Source: Bacillota bacterium
GTDB lineage: Bacteria > Bacillota > UBA4882 > UBA8346
Assembly: GCA_023410535.1 (NCBI GenBank)
Contig: JAEYPR010000021.1
Span: 71,592 to 135,591 of the forward strand
Length of the DNA stretch: 64,000 nucleotides
Direction of reading: 5' to 3'
A program made the position numbers and the translations under genes. Under the pieces are notes generated by a model, which did not search any database, was not told where the DNA came from, and was given only the letters and a program-made list of their open reading frames with translations. Below, one piece after another: positions 33,432-42,017 of the stretch (position 1 is its first letter; each line of letters opens with the position of its first letter).

Positions 33432-33872
33432 ATGGAATATCTTAACCTGCAAATGAGTTCCTTGCTGATCTTATTGGGAACAGGCTGGTTCCTGGGAGCT
33501 TTCTTCGATCTGTACCGGGTGTTGCGTTGCCGGACCCGGCGTAACTTTTTCACCGATCTCCTGGGGGATCTGGTCTTTTGGTTACTGGCGTTGTGCGGCG
33601 CCGGACTCTTGATTTATTGGGGCACTTGGCTTGAGTTACGGCTTTATGTCTGGCTGATTATTGCCGTAGGGTTGGTTTTGTATTTCAGTTTCTTCAGTCC
33701 GGTTTTGATTCCGCTATTTTTACGTTTTTGGCAGATGGTCGGCTGGTTGCCGCGGCAAGTGGCCAACGGAGTTTGGCATGCCCGGATAATAGCCCGCAAA
33801 GCCGGTTGGCTGCTGGCTAAGAAAACTAGCTTACCCAAACAGGGGGAAACAAAGGGGAAAAAATCATCATAA
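33432..33872 (+). CDS. yabQ: Spore cortex biosynthesis protein YabQ
   Basis: Multi-pass membrane protein needed for spore cortex formation in Bacillus. It is 146 aa with four to five hydrophobic segments starting 'MSSLLILLGTGWFLGAFFDL', followed by 'YRVLRCRTRR'. The 'GxxxDxYR' pattern near the N-terminus and the polytopic layout match the YabQ family, and the C-terminus is basic. GGGAGGAGCACGG precedes the ATG. Neither yabP nor divIC, its usual neighbours, is adjacent. The family call is good but rests on short motifs. Confidence 0.78.
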   Translation: MEYLNLQMSSLLILLGTGWFLGAFFDLYRVLRCRTRRNFFTDLLGDLVFWLLALCGAGLLIYWGTWLELRLYVWLIIAVGLVLYFSFFSPVLIPLFLRFWQMVGWLPRQVANGVWHARIIARKAGWLLAKKTSLPKQGETKGKKSS

Positions 33873-34010
33873 ATTTTTGACTGAATTGAAAAAAAATTGC
33901 GAAAAATTAATTTTCCAGTAATTTAAATCAGGTTACAGCCGATAATTTGGAAGAGGAGATTATAGTTACTTGTCAGTATCGATTATTCATTGAGGAATTT
34001 TGATTGCGCC

Positions 34011-34802
34011 ATGGCGAATTTACCAAAGGCAAAACCAACCCTTGAAACCCAACTAATTACGGTGAAAGGGCGAAAAAAGCAAAAACCAAAATCTGTCCAG
34101 GAAATGCCGGAAGAAAAAAGTCCCGGTATCGAACGTTGGCTTTTGACTTACTCCGATCTGATTACTTTGATGATGGCCTTTTTTACCTTATTATACGCTA
34201 CAGCGAGCATCGATGCCCAACGCTTTAAATCGTTATCCCAATCATTGGCGGTCGCTTTTCGACAGGGGGGTGGCGATTATAGTCCGCTTACTTCCTATAG
34301 CGGCAAAAAGGATTCGCCGGAAAACGGGACAGGAGTGAATGCCGGAGCCACTGCTCGCCCATGGGCGCGTTTGGTGGAACGGTTGAACCAATATATCAAC
34401 GAACACGGTCTAGCGAAACTGACTCACATCTCATTCGAACAACGCGGACTGGTGATCAGTCTTTCGGACTCGGCGCTTTTTCAATCGGGCAGCGCCGAAC
34501 TTAGTGATCAGACCAGGCAGATTTTGGATGGAATGGGGACAATCCTTTTTGCTTCCGGTAAATCGATCCGGGTGGAAGGGTATACTGACGACGTGCCGAT
34601 TCATAACAGCCGTTATCAATCCAATTGGCAACTCTCCACCGACCGGGCGACCAGCGTGATCATGTATTGGATTGCCAAAAATCCCGGTTTGGAATCCCGC
34701 TTTACGGCAATCGGCTATAGTCAATATCATCCGGTCGCCAATAATCTCAGTGATGCGGGCCGGGCCCAAAACCGGCGGGTTGAGATTGTGATCTTAAAAT
34801 AA
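34011..34802 (+). CDS. MotB-like protein with OmpA peptidoglycan-binding domain
   Basis: The 263-aa protein has a basic cytoplasmic N-terminus and one TM with the MotB stator signature 'WLLTYSDLITLMMAFFTLLY' including the proton-binding Asp. A periplasmic linker and a C-terminal OmpA-like domain follow ('FQSGSAELSDQTRQILDGMG', 'VEGYTDDVPIHNSRYQSNWQ', then 'LSTDRA'). No motA lies beside it and no flagellar genes are in the window. It could be a stator component with a distant motA or another ion-driven partner. The ATG at 34011 is preferred (GAGGA about 15 bases upstream) over an in-frame TTG at 33990. Confidence 0.82.
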   Translation: MANLPKAKPTLETQLITVKGRKKQKPKSVQEMPEEKSPGIERWLLTYSDLITLMMAFFTLLYATASIDAQRFKSLSQSLAVAFRQGGGDYSPLTSYSGKKDSPENGTGVNAGATARPWARLVERLNQYINEHGLAKLTHISFEQRGLVISLSDSALFQSGSAELSDQTRQILDGMGTILFASGKSIRVEGYTDDVPIHNSRYQSNWQLSTDRATSVIMYWIAKNPGLESRFTAIGYSQYHPVANNLSDAGRAQNRRVEIVILK

Positions 34803-34834
34803 GAAAGGCCGTCGTGAACGGCCTTTCTTTATTA
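34802..34834. terminator. Bidirectional terminator between motB-like and CAP genes
   Basis: AAGAAAGGCCGT / ACGGCCTTTCTT hairpin with a short loop, T-rich on both strands; it lies between convergent genes. Confidence 0.85.
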
Positions 34835-34856
34835 TCTGATTCAACTGTCGCAGAAG

Positions 34857-35549
34857 TTAGTTTCCGATGAACATTTGAGTGAAGATCTTCCCATATTGTG
34901 AGCCGTTGGCAATCCCGATACCGATCTGATTGAAGCTGGTATTCAAGATATTGGCTTTATGGCCTGCGCTGTTCATCAGGTTTTGGTGGGCGGATTGGAC
35001 GGTTCCGGCGCCGGCGAGATTTTCTCCGGCGGTTTTATAGGTTACGCCGTACTTCTGCATCATCGCAAAAGGTGAACCGTAAGTCGGCGAGGTATGGTCG
35101 AAATAGTTCTTTGCAACCATATCTTGGCTCTTCATCCGCGCTAACGTCACCAAGGTCGAGTTGACCGAGAGCGGTTGAATTCCGCGGTTGGTCCGTTCCT
35201 GGTTAACCAGGTTGACCATGGTGGACTCTTCAGCCGTTAAACCGGCGGAAGGCGCTGGGGTAGGAGCTGGTGTCGGCGCTGGCGTTGGTTTGGGGGTAGG
35301 CGCCGGCGACGGAGTCGGAACGGGAGTCGGCTTGGGAGTAGGCGCTGGCGTCGGCTGTTGATAAATGGGAAACGCGCCATATTTGGTGCTGTACGAACCG
35401 GGGGTATAATAGTAATAATAATTACCAGAGGAGGAATAGGTCTTGGTTGTCGAACAGGTTGTAGTGGCCGCCATCGCGGGAGCAATGCTCATCGCAGCGA
35501 GCACGCCTAAGGTTAAGGTTCCAATTGCCAATTTAGAAAATTTGTTCAT
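34857..35549 (-). CDS. Secreted CAP (SCP/PR-1)-domain protein
   Basis: The 230-aa protein has a signal peptide (about 1-27), a Tyr/Ser-rich segment, a repetitive Pro-Thr/Pro-Ala linker (about 68-102) and a C-terminal CAP domain. The CAP domain shows 'MVNLVNQERTNRGIQPLSVN', 'FDHTSPTYGSPFAMM', 'AGENLAGAGT' and 'NSAGHKANILN'. This is the YkwD-type architecture common in Bacillota, including spore-coat-associated members; biochemical function is not settled. GAAAGGAGATCACAC precedes the ATG. The low-complexity linker suggests wall spanning. Confidence 0.88.
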   Translation of the reverse strand: MNKFSKLAIGTLTLGVLAAMSIAPAMAATTTCSTTKTYSSSGNYYYYYTPGSYSTKYGAFPIYQQPTPAPTPKPTPVPTPSPAPTPKPTPAPTPAPTPAPSAGLTAEESTMVNLVNQERTNRGIQPLSVNSTLVTLARMKSQDMVAKNYFDHTSPTYGSPFAMMQKYGVTYKTAGENLAGAGTVQSAHQNLMNSAGHKANILNTSFNQIGIGIANGSQYGKIFTQMFIGN

Positions 35550-35836
35550 ATGTGTGATCTCCTTTCAATTTCACCGCTTGTCCAAAACCAAAATGCAGTC
35601 CGGGCAAATCGGTATGTTTCAGGGTACATTTGAAACAGTTTTCTTTAAGGAAAACAATAATCTGGTTTTCCTTTTTGGTAACCGGTAACAATCCCCCGTT
35701 TTCCTATCCCCCAATCGATTTGGTATAAATTGATTTCGCTGGTAGACAGGCAAAACCTTTAGGAAATTTTGGCCAACATTCCAAATCGAGTTTTAGTAAC
35801 CGGAAATGAACAGTTATTATTAATCTCCACCACCCC

Positions 35837-35865
35837 CTAACCCCCTCCCAGGAGGGGGGGGTTAG
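35837..35865. repeat. G-rich inverted repeat
   Basis: CTAACCCCCTCC ... GGAGGGGGGGGTTAG with a 3-base bulge. This CCCCTAACCCCCTCCCAGGAGG-like word type recurs as intergenic repeats in many bacteria; function unknown. Confidence 0.55.
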
Positions 35866-35869
35866 GATA

Positions 35870-35920
35870 CAAGCGCAGAAAAGCAGACCATGCCGGGGCA
35901 GGTCTGCTTTTCTGCGCTTG
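35870..35920. repeat. Long perfect hairpin next to the DnaA-box array
   Basis: Perfect 20-bp arms (35870-35889 and 35901-35920) around an 11-base, GC-rich loop. No T-run follows, so it is not an ordinary terminator. It lies 30 bp before the DnaA-box array. Confidence 0.8.
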
Positions 35921-35950
35921 CTTTCTCGAATTTAACGAGAAGCAAGTCGT

Positions 35951-36211
35951 TTATTCATAAAACAAGCTTACTGAGACTTCGAGCAAACTTACTTATCCAC
36001 AAATCCAGCTTACTGAGACTTCGAGCAAACTTACTTATCCACAAATCCAGCTTACTGAGACTTCGAGCAAACTTACTTATCCACAAATCCAGCTTGCCGA
36101 GCGACTGAGCAAGCTTACTTATCCACAAATCCAGCTTGCCGAGCGACTGAGCAAGCTCACTTATCCACAAATCCAGCTTGCTGAGCGACTGAGCAAGCTC
36201 ACTTATCCACA
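35951..36211 (+). repeat. 42-bp tandem repeat carrying six perfect DnaA boxes
   Basis: Perfect TTATCCACA boxes start at 35993, 36035, 36077, 36119, 36161 and 36203. They are spaced exactly 42 bp (about four helical turns) in one orientation; a degenerate box (TTATTCATA) sits one period earlier at 35951. Between boxes the later units carry a second element, AGCTTGC ... GCAAGCT, able to form a hairpin. The array lies in a 731-bp noncoding region (35550-36280). The boxes match the bacterial DnaA consensus. No dnaA or dnaN is nearby and no AT-rich unwinding element is evident, so titration or regulation is more likely than an origin. Confidence 0.88.
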
Positions 36212-36280
36212 TATCCAGCTTGCTGAGTAACCGAGCAAAGTTCAAGGAGCGGGAGACGTTCCCGAATCATAACGAGCGAT

Positions 36281-36790
36281 TTACGAAGCGGAATTCCTGA
36301 CGATATGGGCAAAGATCATCCATTTGGTTTCCACCCGGCGCAAGAGATACGAATAATAGCCTTGCTGATCGTCTTCGACGACTGAGGGGCCGCTTTGATA
36401 GAACAGTTTGACCTGCAGTTCGACATCACCGGGTTGGACGGCGGGCATTCCTTTGGCCAGCCAGTTTTTTTGAAGATTGGGGTCGAAGACGGTTTTTTTG
36501 GTGATCTGATAGTTTTTGATCGGAACCGGCTTGGACAACGGCAATTCTTTCAAGTCGTAACATTGCAGGACGGCGGGCCAATCGCCCAATTGCATGCTGC
36601 GGAAATAGGTTTGAAGCGTAGTTTCGGGCGTGGCGAGGTCAACGACATTTTTAGCCTTGTCGGCGCTTTTGAAGGCAACGGGAACCACCGGTTTGGTGCG
36701 GGAACGGGAAACAGCGGTTAACATACCGGCCGAAAGCAGGATGAGAACCAGTGAACCGGCTACAATTGAAACTTTTTTCAACTTCTTCAT
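36281..36790 (-). CDS. Hypothetical secreted/anchored protein (169 aa)
   Basis: The protein has a basic N-terminus and a hydrophobic segment ('VSIVAGSLVLILLSAGMLTA', about 7-26). A small alpha+beta domain of NTF2-like size follows, including 'ATPETTLQTYFRSMQLGDWP', 'VLQCYDL' and the C-terminal strands 'VELQVKLFYQSG' and 'YYSYLLRRVETKWMIFAHIV'. The pattern resembles DUF4878/NTF2-like ligand-binding folds, but no family is certain. GAGGTCTGAAGAACA precedes the ATG. It lies downstream of one dispersed repeat and ends next to the DnaA-box array. Confidence 0.65.
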   Translation of the reverse strand: MKKLKKVSIVAGSLVLILLSAGMLTAVSRSRTKPVVPVAFKSADKAKNVVDLATPETTLQTYFRSMQLGDWPAVLQCYDLKELPLSKPVPIKNYQITKKTVFDPNLQKNWLAKGMPAVQPGDVELQVKLFYQSGPSVVEDDQQGYYSYLLRRVETKWMIFAHIVRNSAS

Positions 36791-36938
36791 TGTTCTTCAG
36801 ACCTCGCCATATAGTTTCGAAATGTTGTGTCATGTTGCTGCAAACGATGAACGCCTTGGAGTCCCGGTAGACATTACTTAGTAAAATAACGCGGGCCGAT
36901 GTCGCCCCATCTAGTTTATATCTTAAATTTGCTTGTGC

Positions 36939-36968
36939 GAGCGACGACGGGTAGCTAGCGTGGACGAC
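36939..36968. repeat. Short dispersed repeat (copy 2)
   Basis: Matches 6470-6502 over about 30 bases, with core GACGGGTAGCTAGCGTGG. It lies in the 360-bp gap between two minus-strand genes (36791-37150), which otherwise holds only a terminator. Confidence 0.6.
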
Positions 36969-37115
36969 TACCTTATCATTATTCACCAAATTTTGACCCG
37001 GCCATACTCAAACCCGAAAAATTTTGCCCACGATCACGATTGATTCGTTCTTTATAATGTTCAACTTGTTCGTGGTTTTCCCTCTGTAAAAAGCAGAATT
37101 TTATTAAAAAATAAA

Positions 37116-37137
37116 AACCCGGACAGTGCTCCGGGTT
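37116..37137 (-). terminator. Terminator of the Arg-rich secreted protein gene
   Basis: AACCCGGA-CAGTGC-TCCGGGTT hairpin; on the minus strand it is followed by TTTATTTTTT. Confidence 0.85.
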
Positions 37138-37150
37138 CTTCGTCAAATTA

Positions 37151-37615
37151 TTAGAGATTGAGTTGAATATAAAACTGAACCGATTCATCGTCGCCGACCG
37201 TCAATCGGACGACCTTGCGGTCAAGCTCCGCGTTGGATGGGCTGCGCCGCTTCCAGTTGCGCTCATCATCGGTCCAATTGGATTCCCGGGGGAGACGGCG
37301 ATGGTTGTTGCGCAAAACTTGCCCGGCGAGTTCACGGGCGCGTAACGAATGGTAAATCGCATCGCGGTAATTCCGTTGATTGTATTCGCGAATGGAATAA
37401 CGGTGATGGGCCACGGCCCGGCCCAAGCCTTGCGAATGACGGCCACGCCCCGCCGCTTGCTGAGCGTCTTGAATCACAACGGCAGTGCGACGAATGACAG
37501 TTTTGGCTTTCTCCCGCTCGGATTGAATGCTAATCTGGATTTTAGCGGCGGCCGGAAGCATCGTGCATCCGAGCATGCTGACGATGAGCAGGATCACCAA
37601 TATAAACTTCTTCAC
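37151..37615 (-). CDS. Hypothetical secreted Arg-rich protein (154 aa)
   Basis: The protein has a signal sequence ('KKFILVILLIVSMLGCTMLP', then 'AAA'). A possible lipobox Cys ('SMLGC') is present, although AAA after it also suits ordinary signal-peptidase cleavage. A basic helical region (about 25-95, with 'YNQRNYRDAIYHSLRARELA') is followed by an Arg/Asn-rich linker and a short acidic C-terminus. The GTG at 37615 is chosen because GGAGG lies 7 bases upstream. No family is recognised. Its own terminator shows it is a separate transcription unit. Confidence 0.65.
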   Translation of the reverse strand: MKKFILVILLIVSMLGCTMLPAAAKIQISIQSEREKAKTVIRRTAVVIQDAQQAAGRGRHSQGLGRAVAHHRYSIREYNQRNYRDAIYHSLRARELAGQVLRNNHRRLPRESNWTDDERNWKRRSPSNAELDRKVVRLTVGDDESVQFYIQLNL

Positions 37616-37806
37616 GTTCAATCCTCCTTTCTCTGTTTGGCTGGTTCTTTACGTATCATATGCAATTGGCATGGCCGGATTTGACGGATTTTACGAAACC
37701 ATGAAAATAAAAAAGTAGAAAGTTTCATTTCACATCACTTCTCGGATAAGCGGTCTGTTTGCGACGGATAATAAGCCCGAGCAACGAATAGCGAGGCGGG
37801 AAGGTT

Positions 37807-39489
37807 ATGAATCCCATTGGTCAGATCAGACATTTAAACCGGTACCGTCAGATCGTTTTGGTCTTTGCAAAGCATGGTTTTGGAGTATTTCTGGATCAAT
37901 TGGGGATCTTTAAATATCTCAAGTTGCCACGGCGCGCCAGCAAAACGGCGGCAACTTTGCGGCTGTCCATCGGGGAGCGCTTGCGTCTTTCCCTGGCGGA
38001 ACTGGGACCCGCCTTTATTAAACTGGGACAATTGGTGAGCACCCGGCCGGAATTATTGCCGCCCGATATTATCGAGGCGTTGGAAGGGCTCCAGGACGCA
38101 GTGCCGAGCATTCCCTTCGCTGAAGTGCGGACCGTGGTCGAGGGAGAGCTGGGGGCGGATTTGGCGGAGTTGTTTCGGGAATTTGACGAACAACCCCTGG
38201 CGGCGGCGTCCATCGCCCAAGTCCATCGAGCGTGTCTTCCCACTGGGGAAGCCGTTGTAGTCAAAGTGCAACGGCCGGGAATTGAACGTTTGGTCGAAGA
38301 GGATCTGAGTATTCTCGAAGACCTGGCGGTCTTTTTCGATCAACGGACCAAATACGGGAAATTGTATAATTTCCGGCAAATGGTCGGAGATTTTGGCGCG
38401 ATCCTCCGCAATGAGCTGAACTTTCGGAATGAAGCGGGTAATGCGGAACGAATGCGCCAAAACGTGGCGGCCGACGAATGGGTGGTTATTCCGCGTATTC
38501 ATTGGAGCCATTGCGCCCGGCGGGTATTGACCATGGAGTACATCGAGGGGGTGGCGTTGACCTTGCCGCTTGGCATCTTGGCGGAGACGGGATTACAGCC
38601 CAAAGCCATTGCCCGGAATTTGGCTGCGACAATTCTCTATCAGATGCTACGGGACGGCTTTTTCCATGCGGACCCGCACCCCGGTAATGTCAAGGCGCTG
38701 CCGGGAAATCGCATCGCCCTGCTGGATCTGGGAATGGTCGGTCGCTTAAGCGACGACCGGCGCGCCCAGTTTTTAAATATCTTAACCGGCTTCAGTTTTA
38801 GCAATGACCGTTTGATCGTCCAGGCCCTCGTCGACTTGGGGATGATGGGAAATCAACCGATCAGCCTACGTCAACTGGAACGGGAGGTAGGCCGGATCCG
38901 GGAAAAATACCTGACCCTGGCGGTGGAAGAGATCAAAGTGGGGGAGATGTTCCGGGAGCTTTTTGGGATGGCGTTCCGGTTCCAATTGACCATCCCCGAG
39001 GAGTTTGCGCTGCTTGGCAAAGCGCTAATTATTGTCGAAAGTTCGGTCGCCAATCTGGATCCGGAATTAAGCCTGATCGAGATCGCCAAACCCATTGCCC
39101 GGCGACTGTTGCTGGAACGGTTGAACCCCGGCAATTTGGGAAGCGATCTCTTGCGGCAATTCATCAATTACGGACTGCTGGTCACCCGGCTGCCTGCTTT
39201 TTTGCTCAACTTTTTGATCAAGTTTGAAGAGCGGGACTTTGCAGTTCAGATCCGGATTGCCGAGTGGCAGCAGATAACAGTGCAGTTGAATCGGTTGGTC
39301 AACCGGATTGCCTTCAGTATCATTCTGCTGGCGGTTAGTATTATCATTGCCGGAATCATCGTCGGCACGGGTATTGGAGGGATAATTGCCGAGTTTCGCC
39401 AGGCGGAAATGCTCCGCTGGGAAGTGGCATTGGCAGTGTTTGTCGTCTTGGGGCTGGTCATTTTTTGGGCGCGGACTAACCGAATTTGA
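37807..39489 (+). CDS. UbiB/ABC1-family atypical protein kinase-like protein
   Basis: The 560-aa protein has the UbiB core: the 'KxGQ' nucleotide-loop signature in 'AFIKLGQLVSTRPELLPPDI', the Ala-rich loop 'PLAAASIAQVHRA' and Lys in 'VVVKVQRPG'. The metal/catalytic motifs 'FFHADPHPGN' and 'IALLDLGMVGRL' follow, then two C-terminal TM helices (about 495-550). UbiB proteins support ubiquinone synthesis in Gram-negatives; in anaerobic Bacillota the role is probably isoprenoid-lipid extraction or similar (inference). AGGCGGGAAGGTT precedes the ATG. It converges on the adenine deaminase gene with a 6-base gap. Confidence 0.9.
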   Translation: MNPIGQIRHLNRYRQIVLVFAKHGFGVFLDQLGIFKYLKLPRRASKTAATLRLSIGERLRLSLAELGPAFIKLGQLVSTRPELLPPDIIEALEGLQDAVPSIPFAEVRTVVEGELGADLAELFREFDEQPLAAASIAQVHRACLPTGEAVVVKVQRPGIERLVEEDLSILEDLAVFFDQRTKYGKLYNFRQMVGDFGAILRNELNFRNEAGNAERMRQNVAADEWVVIPRIHWSHCARRVLTMEYIEGVALTLPLGILAETGLQPKAIARNLAATILYQMLRDGFFHADPHPGNVKALPGNRIALLDLGMVGRLSDDRRAQFLNILTGFSFSNDRLIVQALVDLGMMGNQPISLRQLEREVGRIREKYLTLAVEEIKVGEMFRELFGMAFRFQLTIPEEFALLGKALIIVESSVANLDPELSLIEIAKPIARRLLLERLNPGNLGSDLLRQFINYGLLVTRLPAFLLNFLIKFEERDFAVQIRIAEWQQITVQLNRLVNRIAFSIILLAVSIIIAGIIVGTGIGGIIAEFRQAEMLRWEVALAVFVVLGLVIFWARTNRI

Positions 39490-39495
39490 ATCCCG

Positions 39496-41139
39496 TCACC
39501 AGCCAAATAATTTCGCCGGTTTAAATTTTTTGCCGTCAAATAACCCGCGGTCACTGATTTTTATTTCCGGAATCACCAATAAAGCCATGAACGACATGGT
39601 CATGAAGGGGTCGTGCAGCGGCGAACCCAACTGCCGCGCCGCGGCGGCCAGTTTTTGATAGCTTTGCGCCACCGCATAACCGTCGGCGTCGCTCATCAGT
39701 CCGGCTAACGGCAACGGGAGAACAAATTCGGTCGTTTCATCCGCCACGACCAGAGCGCCGCGCTCTTCAATCACGCGGTTGACGGCACGGGTCAGCGCCT
39801 CGTCACTGGCGCCAATGGCAATAATGTTGTGGGAGTCATGGGCGACGGAAGAGGCAATCGCCCCATGCTTCAAGCCGAATCCGTTAATAAAGCCGATCGC
39901 CGGTTTGGTATCGTGATAGCGGTTGACCACCGTGATCTTGAGTAGATCGCGCCGGGGATCGGAAACCGCGAAGCCGTTTTTCACCGTTGGTTGCAATGCC
40001 AGTCGCTTGGTGACCAGTTCGCCGTCGATGCACTGGATGACATTCATTTTTTGCAGCAGGGGAGCGCGGACCCAAAAATCGGTGGGGTTTTTCGCCAAAG
40101 CGCGAAACTCGTTGATGGCTTTAGTTTTGGTCCGGGCAATTAGACTTTGGCCATTGGTCGCGACACGGTGGCCGTTAATATAGGTAGCGAGGATCCGGAA
40201 ATCCTTCAGATTGTCGATTACGGCAAAATCAGCCGGATCGCCGGGTTGCAGCATTCCAACGTCTAAATTGTAATGACGGACGGGATTGAGCGTAGCGCAA
40301 CGGATTACCGTCACTGGGTCATAACCCAAAGCTAACGCTTGTTTGATGATCAGATTTAAATGTCCTTGGACCAGATCGTCGGGATGACGGTCATCGGTAC
40401 AAAACATCACTTTATGGGGGTGAGTTTTGAGCAATGGATGCAGCGCCCCAAAGTTACGGGCCGCGGTACCCTCGCGAATCAGGATTTTCATGCCGGCCCG
40501 AATTTTACTCAATCCTTCATCCAGGGTGAAGGCTTCGTGATCAGTGTCGATCCCCGCATCCAGGTAGCGGAAGAGTTCCCGCCCCAACAAACCGGGAGCG
40601 TGACCGTCCACCGGCCGGCCATGACGTTGGGCGACCGCGATTTTCGACATTACCTCCGGCTTCCGGGCAATGACACCGGGATAATCCATCATTTCGCCTA
40701 GGAATTTCAACTGATCCTCGGTAAACAACTCTTCAAGTTGCGCGCTGCTGATTGTGGCGCCGTTGGTCTCATAGGGAGAGGCGGGGACACAAGACGGCGC
40801 CCCAAAGAAAAATTTGAACGGAACCGACTTGCCGTTGTCAATCAGATAACGAATGCCGGCAATCCCCAGGACATTGGCAATCTCGTGGGGATCGGCCACC
40901 ACTCCGACCGTACCGTGGACCACGGCCAATCGCGCAAATTCGGCCGGCGGCAACATCGAACTTTCGATATGAATATGGGCGTCGATCAAGCCGGGAATCA
41001 GATAGGTATCATATTCCTGATCAGTCGTTTTTTGAATATGGGTGATTACCCCGTTTTGCACGACTAACGTGGCGGGATAGATCGTGTCATTCACAACATC
41101 AACCAGATTGCCGGAGAGCCTGAAATCCTGTTGAAACAT
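39496..41139 (-). CDS. ade: Adenine deaminase
   Basis: Amidohydrolase converting adenine to hypoxanthine in purine salvage; 547 aa. The metal-binding 'GLIDAHIHIESSMLPP' motif, a further 'VVADPHEIANV' segment, 'VDGHAPGL', 'DHEAFTLDEG', 'CTDDRHPDDL' and the C-terminal 'SVAHDSHNIIAIGASDEAL' are characteristic of Ade. The ATG at 41139 is chosen because AAGGAG lies about 10 bases upstream; an in-frame TTG at 41148 abuts that site. No terminator separates it from the convergent UbiB gene. Confidence 0.95.
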   Translation of the reverse strand: MFQQDFRLSGNLVDVVNDTIYPATLVVQNGVITHIQKTTDQEYDTYLIPGLIDAHIHIESSMLPPAEFARLAVVHGTVGVVADPHEIANVLGIAGIRYLIDNGKSVPFKFFFGAPSCVPASPYETNGATISSAQLEELFTEDQLKFLGEMMDYPGVIARKPEVMSKIAVAQRHGRPVDGHAPGLLGRELFRYLDAGIDTDHEAFTLDEGLSKIRAGMKILIREGTAARNFGALHPLLKTHPHKVMFCTDDRHPDDLVQGHLNLIIKQALALGYDPVTVIRCATLNPVRHYNLDVGMLQPGDPADFAVIDNLKDFRILATYINGHRVATNGQSLIARTKTKAINEFRALAKNPTDFWVRAPLLQKMNVIQCIDGELVTKRLALQPTVKNGFAVSDPRRDLLKITVVNRYHDTKPAIGFINGFGLKHGAIASSVAHDSHNIIAIGASDEALTRAVNRVIEERGALVVADETTEFVLPLPLAGLMSDADGYAVAQSYQKLAAAARQLGSPLHDPFMTMSFMALLVIPEIKISDRGLFDGKKFKPAKLFGW

Positions 41140-41339
41140 GAAGTGCAAACTCCTTCAAAAAGATAGCTAAGTTGAAATTGAATATTTTTCGGTCTTATTA
41201 TATTCTACGTTCAACCAAAGCAGTTTATTTCCTGCCGGATTCGGTTGTTTCACGCGCCGGAATCATTTATAATTGAATTGGTCTTCATTACCATCTTTTG
41301 GTGCGACATACCAAAAATAAACATGGCGAGGTGTTGCAG

Positions 41340-41915
41340 TTGATACGCGATTTAGTATTAAAAAACCGTAGTTACCGACGTTTTGAAGAACAAGTGGCCA
41401 TTAAACGCACTGATTTGGAGTCTTTGGTCGATCTGGCGCGTCTGTCGGGAGCCGCGGCCAACCGCCAACCGTTGAAATATTTTTTAGCCCACGATCCATC
41501 AGTCAACGAGCGAATTTTTCCTTGTCTCGCATGGGCGGGATACCTAAAAGAATGGGCGGGTCCGGCAGCGGGCGAACGCCCCGCCGGATATATTGTAATG
41601 GTTTTAGACACGTTGATCAGCGAGGTTCCCGGATTTGACGGTGGAATTGCCGCCCAGAGCATCTTGTTGGGCGCGGTTGAGTTGGGTTTGGGCGGCTGTA
41701 TGATTGGAAACGTCAAATGGGACGAGCTTCGGAAGGTTTTGGGTATTGAAGAACGTTACAAACCGATTTTAGTGATCGCCTTGGGAAAACCGGGGGAAAA
41801 AGTCGTGATTGAAACCGCGGATCGCGGCGTCGCCGCCGATATCAAATATTGGCGGGATAGCGAGCAAGTGCACCATGTCCCCAAACGGGAATTGGCGGAA
41901 GTGATTCTTAACTAG
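41340..41915 (+). CDS. Nitroreductase-family FMN protein
   Basis: The 191-aa flavoprotein of the nitroreductase fold has the N-terminal 'LVLKNRSYRRF' (FMN phosphate-binding Arg), 'LARLSGAAANRQPLKYFL' and 'GFDGGIAAQSILLGAVELGL' followed by 'GGCMIG', with the C-terminal 'VIALGKPGEKV'. Substrate unknown. The TTG at 41340 has GAGGTG 6 bases upstream; the longer frame from 41298 has no ribosome binding site. Confidence 0.88.
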   Translation: MIRDLVLKNRSYRRFEEQVAIKRTDLESLVDLARLSGAAANRQPLKYFLAHDPSVNERIFPCLAWAGYLKEWAGPAAGERPAGYIVMVLDTLISEVPGFDGGIAAQSILLGAVELGLGGCMIGNVKWDELRKVLGIEERYKPILVIALGKPGEKVVIETADRGVAADIKYWRDSEQVHHVPKRELAEVILN

Positions 41916-41966
41916 CCATAGCGTCGCCCCGGGCTGTGGCTATGGAATAAAAGGGATGGAAGACAA

Positions 41967-41993
41967 ATAAAAAAGACCTGCATTTCACAGGTC
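41967..41993 (-). terminator. Terminator of the 152-aa protein gene
   Basis: GACCTG-CATTTCA-CAGGTC hairpin with TTTTTT on the minus-strand 3' side. A second, looser hairpin (CCATAGC ... GCTATGG, 41915-41945) may end the nitroreductase gene. Confidence 0.75.
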
Positions 41994-42017
41994 GCTAGGA
42001 ATCCAACAGCGCTGAAT

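Noticed and set aside
33079..33456. 125-aa ORF over the secF end and yabQ leader
   Set aside because: It runs through the secF coding region and its terminator in another frame and overlaps the yabQ start; a shadow.
35951..36211. Open frames on both strands through the 42-bp repeats (14-residue SKLDLWISKFARSL-type units)
   Set aside because: The period is a multiple of three, so frames stay open automatically. No ribosome binding site precedes the minus-strand start at 36245, and the DnaA-box word explains the conservation better.
35951..36211. CRISPR array or oriC
   Set aside because: The units are contiguous with no unique spacers and no cas genes are present. For an origin, dnaA/dnaN and an AT-rich unwinding region are missing.
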